This document shows, piece after piece, positions 23,384 to 28,636 of a stretch of DNA of 28,636 nucleotides (within the stretch, counting starts at the first letter, position 1; each line of letters opens with the position of its first letter). The notes beneath the pieces are model-generated. The model had not been told where the DNA came from, did not search any database, and worked only from the letters and a program-made list of their open reading frames with translations. Source of the DNA: Bradymonadales bacterium (GTDB taxonomy: Bacteria; Myxococcota; Bradymonadia; REDH01); NCBI GenBank assembly GCA_947483645.1, contig CANKLS010000012.1, forward strand, positions 1 through 28,636. The letters run 5' to 3'. The translations under genes were made by a program, and so were the position numbers.

Positions 23384-24028
23384 TCAGCCCTCGCCGGGCC
23401 TGCGAATCTTCAGCGGCTTGGGCAGGAACTTCACCGCGCCGGCATGCTGGTAGCGGGTTGCCCCCTCGTAGGCGGCGTCGGTCGGTGTGGCGGTGTGAAA
23501 GACCACCTGGGCGACGGGCGTGCCCACCGCCACCGGAACATCGCCGTAGTCCACAACCCGCACCTCGAGCGCCCAGCGGCTCGTGTAGCCCACGTCGCCC
23601 AGACCTGCGCAGAGCGCGACCGTCAGCCCCTGACGGCCCACCGTGCTGCGTGCCTTCATCTCGGGCACCAGCGCTTCGCCGTCGGCCGCACCACCGGGAA
23701 GGGCCGCGGTGCCGATCGCCTCCAGCGTGGTCGCGAGGTAGAAGCCGCCGCTTCGGAAGACAAAGCAGAGGTCGTCGTCGCGGAGCGTTGTGCCGCCGAA
23801 GCCGGGGTTCAAGGCCCGAAGCTGGGCAACGGTTACGGGCTCTACCTTCCGCCAGCGGCTGTCGTCGGGCGCGTAGAGGTCGCGCATATCGCTCCCCACC
23901 AGCTCGAAGACTTCTCCGCCCAGCCGCACATCGACCGAGTTGATGCCCACCAGCTCCGCGTCGAACGGGTCGATAACGATACGGCCCTCGGCGTGCGCCT
24001 CCAGGATGCTCTCGCGGCACAAAATCAT
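23384..24028 (-). CDS. dcd: dCTP deaminase-like protein
   Basis: A 214-residue protein from ATG 24028 with GGAG 6 bases before it. It resembles dCTP deaminase / dUTPase-fold proteins: start MILCRESILEAHAEGRIVID, then INSVDVRLG, then MKARSTVGRQGL, which keeps the Ser and Arg of the family's RSSLxRxGL motif. The catalytic-type Glu is present in WALEV, and a C-terminal TRYQHAG keeps the nucleotide-binding Tyr and Gln. The product would supply dUTP (or dUMP, in bifunctional members) for thymidylate synthesis. Differences from typical Dcd include an insertion at about residues 48-82 and DVGYTSRW where DPGxxG is usual. So substrate could differ, and dCTP versus dUTP specificity is not decidable here. 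It is divergent from uppS across a 173-base gap. Confidence 0.78.
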   Translation of the reverse strand: MILCRESILEAHAEGRIVIDPFDAELVGINSVDVRLGGEVFELVGSDMRDLYAPDDSRWRKVEPVTVAQLRALNPGFGGTTLRDDDLCFVFRSGGFYLATTLEAIGTAALPGGAADGEALVPEMKARSTVGRQGLTVALCAGLGDVGYTSRWALEVRVVDYGDVPVAVGTPVAQVVFHTATPTDAAYEGATRYQHAGAVKFLPKPLKIRRPGEG

Positions 24029-24088
24029 GGTTCGCTCCGGTCATGGGTCTCGGGTGGCCCGCCTTACCCCGAACCCCCGCACCGCGGC

Positions 24089-24102
24089 AAGCCTGCAGGC
24101 TT
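24089..24102. promoter_or_regulatory. 14-base perfect palindrome AAGCCTGCAGGCTT
   Basis: A gapless palindrome in the gap between divergent dcd-like and uppS genes, 61 bases upstream of the dcd-like start. It could be an operator. Its core is the PstI hexamer, so chance occurrence is possible. Confidence 0.35.
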
Positions 24103-24148
24103 CTCCAAGGAGGCAAACGTCACCTGCGCGCAGAGCCCTTCTCCGTGC

Positions 24149-24178
24149 TTGGCAAATCAGCGCTGCTTGGCTTAGAGG
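24149..24178 (+). promoter_or_regulatory. Weak candidate promoter of uppS
   Basis: TTGGCA (24149-24154) matches the -35 consensus at five of six positions. The region 17-18 bases further (TTAGAG, from 24172) is only a poor -10. It is listed because it is the sole -35-like site near uppS, whose start has a good AAAGGTG ribosome binding site. Confidence 0.25.
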
Positions 24179-24201
24179 CTTGGTTCCGACAAAGGTGACG
24201 C

Positions 24202-24930
24202 ATGCGCCCAGCCCCCCTCCCAGCTCAACAGCTCCCGCGCCATGTCGCCATCATCATGGATGGCAACGGGCGCTGGGCGACGGGGCGCGGCCAGAGCCGC
24301 TCGGAGGGTCACCGTCAGGGTGCAAAGACGGTCCGTATGGCCGTCACCCGTGCCCGCGAGCTCGGCATCGGCGTCCTCACCCTCTATGCCTTCAGCTCCC
24401 AGAACTGGGCCCGACCCGGCGACGAGGTCGAGAGCCTGATGTCGCTCCTGGTCGAGTTCTGCGAGTCGGAGCGCAACCTGCTGCTCGACAAGCAGATCCG
24501 GTTCCGCGTGATCGGTGAGCGCAGCCGTCTGCCCGAGGTCGTGCTCGCCGCCGTCGAGGCCTTGGAGCAGGTCACCGCCTCCAACGAGGCCATGCAGCTG
24601 GTCGTTGCCGTCTCCTATGGCGGCCGCGAAGAGCTCGTTGCAGCGGCGCAGTCCCTCGCCCGTGAGGTCGCCGCCGGCCGCCTCACCCCCGAGCAGGTGA
24701 CCGCCGACAGCTTCCGCGCCCACCTCTGGACAGGCGACCTCCCCGACCCCGACCTCGTCATCCGCACCAGCGGCGAGGTCCGCATCTCCAACTTCCTCCT
24801 CTGGCAGAGTGCCTATGCCGAGTTCGTCATCGAGCCCATCGCCTGGCCCGATTGGACCGAAGCCGACTTCGACAGCTGCCTCGTCCAGTTCGCCAGAAGA
24901 GACCGCAGGTATGGCGGCGTTGCGCCTTAG
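24202..24930 (+). CDS. uppS: Undecaprenyl pyrophosphate synthase (cis-prenyltransferase)
   Basis: A 242-residue enzyme from ATG 24202, preceded by AAAGGTG at a 5-base distance. It extends farnesyl diphosphate with isopentenyl diphosphate to make the C55 carrier used for peptidoglycan and O-antigen. All family landmarks are visible: HVAIIMDGNGRWA with the catalytic Asp at D20, GHRQGAKTVR, LTLYAFSSQNWARP, AVSYGGREEL and the C-terminal DLVIRTSGEVRISNFLLWQS followed by YAEF. Length is normal. It overlaps the next gene, a lipoprotein, by 20 bases, so they are co-transcribed; an endopeptidase gene follows. The usual partners cdsA and dxr are not downstream. Confidence 0.97.
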   Translation: MRPAPLPAQQLPRHVAIIMDGNGRWATGRGQSRSEGHRQGAKTVRMAVTRARELGIGVLTLYAFSSQNWARPGDEVESLMSLLVEFCESERNLLLDKQIRFRVIGERSRLPEVVLAAVEALEQVTASNEAMQLVVAVSYGGREELVAAAQSLAREVAAGRLTPEQVTADSFRAHLWTGDLPDPDLVIRTSGEVRISNFLLWQSAYAEFVIEPIAWPDWTEADFDSCLVQFARRDRRYGGVAP

Positions 24931-25591
24931 CCTTGTCGCGCTGCTGCTCGCGCTCTGCGCCTGCAGCCTGCCGGGCCGCTCCGCCTCGGCCATCGGCGGC
25001 CCCTTCAGCGCGTCTGCAGCCGAGGGCTCCGGCGACGCATCATCCGATTCCGGCGCCTCCGCCTCCGCCGAGCTGCCACCCGCCGGTCGTTCACTCACCC
25101 GGCGCGATCCGGCGCCCGACACGCACCCCGAAGACCTGCTGCTCCGGCTCCCCGCCGACATGCGGCTCGCCGCCGCAGAGACCATCAATGCCGAGCGGCT
25201 CGGGCGGGTGCAGGTAGAGGGCGACCGTCGCGTAATCCTGCTCACACCGCTTCCCTGCCGCATCGCCGAACAGGAGGTTGCACCGCAGGAGGCCGCCGAC
25301 AGGGAGGGCTGCCGCAGCCTCAACATGGCCACCTTCGCGGCCCGCTCGCAGCAGGTCTGGACGCTTGCTCCCGGCCGTTACACCGTGCGCGTTGTGAACC
25401 GTCAGGTGGGCTGGGCGGTCGGTCTCTGGATCCGCTCCGACAAGGGAGAGTCGCTCGCGGCAGAGGGCGGCGGCGCGGCCGGAGAGACCATCGAAGTTGA
25501 GGTCGATCTTGTCCCCGGAAGCTACCTCGTTTCGCTCCCGCTGCTGCCCACGCCCGACTACCTCTGGGAGGTCAAAAGGGGCGCGCGATAA
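24911..25591 (+). CDS. Predicted lipoprotein of unknown function
   Basis: A 226-residue protein from ATG 24911, inside the last 20 bases of uppS. A start further upstream in the frame would lie deep inside uppS and would lose the signal peptide. The leader MAALRLSLVALLLALCAC ends in a lipobox-like LCAC with Cys at residue 18. The mature N-terminus is Ser/Ala/Gly-rich and acidic to about residue 65. The remainder looks globular and beta-rich (RYTVRVVNRQVGWAVGLWIR, TIEVEVDLVPGSYLVSLPLL), with two Cys (PCRIAEQ and REGCRS) that might pair. I recognise no family. Its position between uppS and a murein endopeptidase suggests an envelope role, but that is context only. Confidence 0.75.
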   Translation: MAALRLSLVALLLALCACSLPGRSASAIGGPFSASAAEGSGDASSDSGASASAELPPAGRSLTRRDPAPDTHPEDLLLRLPADMRLAAAETINAERLGRVQVEGDRRVILLTPLPCRIAEQEVAPQEAADREGCRSLNMATFAARSQQVWTLAPGRYTVRVVNRQVGWAVGLWIRSDKGESLAAEGGGAAGETIEVEVDLVPGSYLVSLPLLPTPDYLWEVKRGAR

Positions 25592-25705
25592 GCAGTTATG
25601 CGGGGTAGACAACTTTGGGAGGGGTTCGCGCGGGGGGTTGATCTCCCTCCCTCCCTCGGCTAGCGCCACCCCTCTTGCTCGGAATACCGGGCCGGATTTC
25701 TGCAT

Positions 25706-26887
25706 TTGCACCACCCTTTGACCCTCCCGGGAGCCGACCTGAACCCTTCGCCGCAGCGCACCCGCCGCCCCCAACCGTTGCCCGCTCGAACCGCAAAGTC
25801 GGTCGCGCGGAAGAGCAACTGGTGGAGTTGGGTCCTCGCCCTCCTCGTGGGCGGGGTGCTGTTAGCCGGTGTTCGGCATGTTCAGGCCTCGGCCGTCTCC
25901 ACTGGCTCCTTCCGCCGCATGACGGCAACGCGTGAGGCCCAGCAGAAGGTCGACGACGCACTCAACGCAGCCATCGCTAAGGCCGGTGATCGCCGCATGA
26001 TCGAGAACCTCGGCGTTCAGGTCGCCATGCAGATCCTTGGCACTGCCACCGACCTCTCCGGCGAGACCACCGTACCCTCCACGCTCTGCGAGACCTTCAT
26101 CGAAGGCGACACCTGGCGCAGCTTCGCCAGCCGCTACGGCCTGACCACCGAGGCCCTCGCCCGCCTCAACCCAGGCGTCTCCGGAAGCCACGTCGACGAC
26201 GGCGACGAACTGATCATCTACAAGTTCGACCCTGAGCGTCGCTCCCGTAGCAACGGTCGCGCGAGCGGCGGCAGCCTCACCAACGGCGTCCCCATGCCCG
26301 ACGGCCAGTTCTGGCGCGTCCGGGAGCGTGAGACCTCCTTCGGCACCGAGACCACCATCAACGAACTGGTCGCGGCCCTGGCCCATGTGGGCAACGAAAT
26401 GCCCGGCGGCACCCGCGTCATCATCGGCGACCTCAGCCGGCCGCAGGGCCGCCCGCTCTCGCCCCACCTCAGCCACCAGTCCGGCCGGGATGTCGATATG
26501 GGCTACTACCTCCGCGGCGTAGGTCCTCAGCGCCAGTTCTCCGGCGCCTCTCGCGCAACCCTCGACCTCGCCCGGCAGTGGGCCCAGATACGCTTCCTCC
26601 TCGAGCGCGGCACCGTCGAGCGCATGTTTATCGACTACTCCCTGCAGATTCCGCTCGTGCAGTATGCCCGCCGCATCGGCGAAGACCCCGCGTATCTTGC
26701 TCAGGTCTTCGAGTATGGCGGCGAGGGCAAAATCATCACCCACTCGCCCGGCCACCGCGACCACATCCACATCCGCTTCCGCTGCGATGAGTGGGACAAG
26801 GCCTGCCAGAAGCATGAAGAGACGCCGGCGCTCAAGCCGCCGCCGATTGTGCAACGGGTCTCTGCCGTCGAGAGCGGCCGGAACTAA
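25706..26887 (+). CDS. LysM plus MepA-type (penicillin-insensitive) murein endopeptidase
   Basis: The frame runs from a TTG at 25706 (393 residues). No ATG occurs before residue 72, and other non-ATG starts (TTG 25718, TTG 25778) are equally possible. A basic N-terminus and one helix (about 39-57, WWSWVLALLVGGVLLAG) suggest a signal anchor or uncleaved leader, so the true start must precede it. About 127-173 looks like LysM (CETFIEGDTWRSFASRYGLT, ALARLNPG, DGDELIIYK), a glycan-binding module. About 210-360 is an M74/MepA zinc peptidase: HLSHQSGRDVDMGYY (H257 and D264 as metal ligands) and GHRDHIHIRF (H350, H353, H355). It should cut D-Ala-mDAP crosslinks in peptidoglycan. It shares 4 bases with the convergent nuclease gene and probably belongs to the uppS transcription unit. 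Confidence 0.88.
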   Translation: MHHPLTLPGADLNPSPQRTRRPQPLPARTAKSVARKSNWWSWVLALLVGGVLLAGVRHVQASAVSTGSFRRMTATREAQQKVDDALNAAIAKAGDRRMIENLGVQVAMQILGTATDLSGETTVPSTLCETFIEGDTWRSFASRYGLTTEALARLNPGVSGSHVDDGDELIIYKFDPERRSRSNGRASGGSLTNGVPMPDGQFWRVRERETSFGTETTINELVAALAHVGNEMPGGTRVIIGDLSRPQGRPLSPHLSHQSGRDVDMGYYLRGVGPQRQFSGASRATLDLARQWAQIRFLLERGTVERMFIDYSLQIPLVQYARRIGEDPAYLAQVFEYGGEGKIITHSPGHRDHIHIRFRCDEWDKACQKHEETPALKPPPIVQRVSAVESGRN

Positions 26888-28098
26888 CGGGCCAGCTTCG
26901 CCGCCTTCTCGAGCAGGCTCTTGGCCGAGATGACGCCGGTGAACCAGAGCAGGTTGGGGTGCTCGAGGGGCGCCTCTTTGTCTGCCGCCAACCGCTTGCT
27001 CACGCAGACGATGAGGTCGTGCGGCGCCCGCTTTCCGAGCGAGGCGAGCCGCCGCTCGAGCGAGCTCCGCCGCCAGTAGCCGATGACCTCCACGCCCACG
27101 CGGCGCCCGCTGCTCCGCTCCGTGAGGAGCAGGTCGGGGACCACCACGGTCTGGCCGTCCAGCACCAGCAGGTCGGGCTCGCGCGACAGCTCCCAGCCGC
27201 TCGTCTTGGCCTCCAGCTGCGCCGCCAGATGGTTGACCTCCTCCGAGACCCAGGCCCCCTTCAGTCGCCGCGGCGCCTCGAGCGGGTCTTTGTTCGAAAG
27301 CTGCACCTTGGCCGACGGCTTGCCCGGCTCCCGGAGCTCCGCTGAGAGGCTCCACTCTCCGAGGCCGACAATGACGGCGAGCGCCTTGGAGAGCTCCATG
27401 CCGTAGCGGGTCGAGGTGGCGAAGATTGAGGCCGGCCCATCGAGCAGGAGCCAGACGGCGCCATCGGGCAGCAGCTTGGCTGTGAAGATAAGCTGATGGA
27501 AGGCAAGCGCCCGCAGCAGCGCCCGCAGCTCCGACGGGTGGCGGGGCCGGAAGGTGAGCTCCATCGCGCCGGCCCGCAGCAGCGCCCCGCGCGCAGAAGC
27601 CAGATTGTACTCGGTCAGCAGCTCGTGGGGCGTCGGCAGTTCGCAGTGGTGAAGGAGCATTGCCTCGGGGAGGTCGGCATAGAGCGCCTCGTCGATGGCC
27701 TCGGCCGTGATACCGAGCTCCTCTGCGAGCGCGCCGAGGAGGTCGCCGCGGAAGCGGGTGCCGGGCACGCCTGGGACGGTCGAGACGGGATCGCCCGAGG
27801 CCGATACCTCAAAGAGCCGCCGCCGGAGCTCCACCGGATCGGCCGGAGCCTGGACGAGCCAGTCCGAGCGGTCGTCGAGCAGCTTCGCTAGCCCGCGCGT
27901 CAGCTTCTGCGAGGCCTCGTCGCCCACCAGCTCGTCGATGGCCGCATCGAGCTCGGCACGCGGCCGTCCGAGCTGCGCGGCGAAGAGATCGATCAGCACC
28001 TTGGCCCGCTCCAGCAGGTTGGCCTTCGCCGGGTCCACAAACTTGGGACGGGCGATGCCGTTCCGGCGCGTCATCATCAGCAGGTCACCGGAAAGCAT
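26884..28098 (-). CDS. Bax1-like nuclease (DUF790 family), partner of XPB helicase
   Basis: A 404-residue protein from ATG 28098, preceded by AAGGAG and overlapping the end of the helicase gene by 14 bases. It matches DUF790/Bax1: start MLSGDLL, RGLAKLLDDRSDW (about 68-80), LTEYNLASARGALLRA (about 161-176) and a C-terminal PD-(D/E)xK-like nuclease fold with VVVPDLLL (P321, D322) and GVEVIGYW (E337). In archaea Bax1 binds XPB and nicks DNA next to bubbles opened by the helicase. Where I expect a conserved Lys after the Glu-hydrophobic segment (as in 'LERKL'), this protein has Arg (ERRL, about 348-351), so activity should be tested rather than assumed. The gene order helicase-Bax1 is the standard pairing. 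Confidence 0.88.
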   Translation of the reverse strand: MLSGDLLMMTRRNGIARPKFVDPAKANLLERAKVLIDLFAAQLGRPRAELDAAIDELVGDEASQKLTRGLAKLLDDRSDWLVQAPADPVELRRRLFEVSASGDPVSTVPGVPGTRFRGDLLGALAEELGITAEAIDEALYADLPEAMLLHHCELPTPHELLTEYNLASARGALLRAGAMELTFRPRHPSELRALLRALAFHQLIFTAKLLPDGAVWLLLDGPASIFATSTRYGMELSKALAVIVGLGEWSLSAELREPGKPSAKVQLSNKDPLEAPRRLKGAWVSEEVNHLAAQLEAKTSGWELSREPDLLVLDGQTVVVPDLLLTERSSGRRVGVEVIGYWRRSSLERRLASLGKRAPHDLIVCVSKRLAADKEAPLEHPNLLWFTGVISAKSLLEKAAKLAR

Positions 28099-28636
28099 CG
28101 TGCTCCTTCCGCCGCTCGGCGACCTGCTCCTCGATGGTGTCGCGGGTGATGATCTCGTAGAGCACGGCCTGCTTACCCTCCCGCTTTCGGAGTATGCGGC
28201 CTAGGCGCTGCACCTGCTCCCGCTGCGTCGCCGAGCCGGAGAGGACGATTGCGACGCCGGCATCGGGGACGTCGACCCCCTCGTTGAGTACCCTGGAGGT
28301 GACCACGGTCCGGTATTCGCCGCTGCGGAACCGGGCGAGGATCTCGGCCCGCTCCCGCGCCCCGGTGCGATGGGTGATGGAGGGGAGGAGCAGCCGTCGC
28401 GAGAGCTCGAAGACGGTGGCGTTGTCGTGGGTGAAGATGATGGAGCGGTCGGCGCGGTGGAGCTGCAGGAGCTGCTCAACGACCGCGAGTTTGCCGCTGG
28501 AGGCGAGCGCGAGCCGCCGCTGTTCGCGGTAGGCAGCGAAGGCGGCGCGGCCGTCGGGGGTGCGGGAGGAGAGGGCGATGAAGCGGGCCCAGCCGCCGGG
28601 CGATCCCATGCTGATCCGGTTCTGCCGCACGAAGTC
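28085..28636 (-). CDS. XPB-like SF2 DNA helicase, C-terminal part (gene continues past the window edge)
   Basis: The last 183 residues of a helicase; the frame is open to the window end, so the N-terminal part, including Walker A and the DEAD-type box, is outside. The second RecA-like domain is visible: SSGKLAVVEQLL, SIIFTHDNATVFELSRRL, FRSGEYRTVVTSRVLNEGVD (motif V) and QVQRLGRILRKREG (motif VI with its arginine residues), then ITRDTIEEQVAERR. These fit the XPB/Ssl2 branch better than RecG or UvrB, and the overlap with a Bax1-like gene supports that. With Bax1 it would form a helicase-nuclease unit for DNA repair. The damage-recognition domain cannot be seen. Confidence 0.85.
   Translation of the reverse strand, partial: DFVRQNRISMGSPGGWARFIALSSRTPDGRAAFAAYREQRRLALASSGKLAVVEQLLQLHRADRSIIFTHDNATVFELSRRLLLPSITHRTGARERAEILARFRSGEYRTVVTSRVLNEGVDVPDAGVAIVLSGSATQREQVQRLGRILRKREGKQAVLYEIITRDTIEEQVAERRKEHDAFR

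Noticed and set aside
23325..24116. N-terminal extension of lipA to a 586-codon frame
   Set aside because: The extension is Arg-rich shadow sequence overlapping the dCTP-deaminase-like gene. LipA is complete from ATG 23324.
25625..25680. Terminator or promoter after the lipoprotein gene
   Set aside because: G-rich and CCCTCCCTCCCTC stretches can pair loosely, but there is no T-run. TTGATC at 25640 has no good -10 partner at 16-18 bases.
25862..27355. Minus-strand open frame of 497 codons spanning the endopeptidase and part of the nuclease gene
   Set aside because: It crosses two recognised genes in the wrong frame or strand and shows no domain.

Overview
The window looks like ordinary chromosome from a GC-rich, Gram-negative, delta-proteobacterium-like organism (Myxococcota, Bradymonadota or a relative). 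A LolA lipoprotein chaperone, several lipobox signal peptides and a MepA-type murein endopeptidase point to an outer membrane. The Cys-rich 'CNGxDDDCDGxxDEDF' repeats of a long lipoprotein and the 'C-x4-DC' lipoprotein modules are typical of those phyla. This placement rests on protein style, not on a marker gene. I see no rRNA, tRNA, CRISPR array, insertion sequence, integrase or phage gene.

Layout: (1) 114-3128 (+) is an AsmA-like/GT51 glycosyltransferase. (2) 3141-5186 (-) is a PhoB/PhoR-like two-component pair, divergent from an exported protein of unknown function (5344-6267, +). (3) 6264-7763 (-) is an ECF sigma factor and its zinc-finger anti-sigma factor, preceded by alanine dehydrogenase (7882-8997) and a second AsmA-like/GT51 protein (9106-11517). 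A small Cys-rich lipoprotein (11550-12029, +) diverges from the latter. (4) 12042-14515 (-) is a two-gene unit: a small protein and a large motorless protein related to the XPB/Ssl2 N-terminal region. (5) 14645-16105 (+) is RqcH. (6) 16102-21438 (-) holds lolA, two cyclic-nucleotide-binding-domain proteins and the long Cys-rich/Gly-rich lipoprotein. (7) 21523-24028 (-) holds a DnaC/DnaI-like loader coupled to lipA, then a dCTP-deaminase-like gene. (8) 24202-26887 (+) holds uppS, a lipoprotein and a LysM/MepA endopeptidase. (9) 26884-28636 (-) holds a Bax1-like nuclease and the C-terminal end of an XPB-like helicase that runs off the window.

Themes: peptidoglycan growth and remodelling (two GT51 proteins, UppS, MepA), envelope lipoproteins and their transport, envelope or stress signalling (two-component system, ECF/anti-sigma, CNB proteins), and DNA or translation quality control (XPB/Bax1, RqcH). 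Coding density is very high. The longest non-coding stretch is about 173 bases (24029-24201), so no stretch over 300 bases lacks a gene. The five convergent junctions either overlap by exactly 4 bases or are separated by exactly 12, and none has a visible intrinsic terminator.

The most novel-looking material is the motorless XPB-like protein with its coupled small partner, the paired CNB proteins next to the Cys-rich lipoprotein, and the divergent GT51 active site in the first gene. No complete new defence system is visible.
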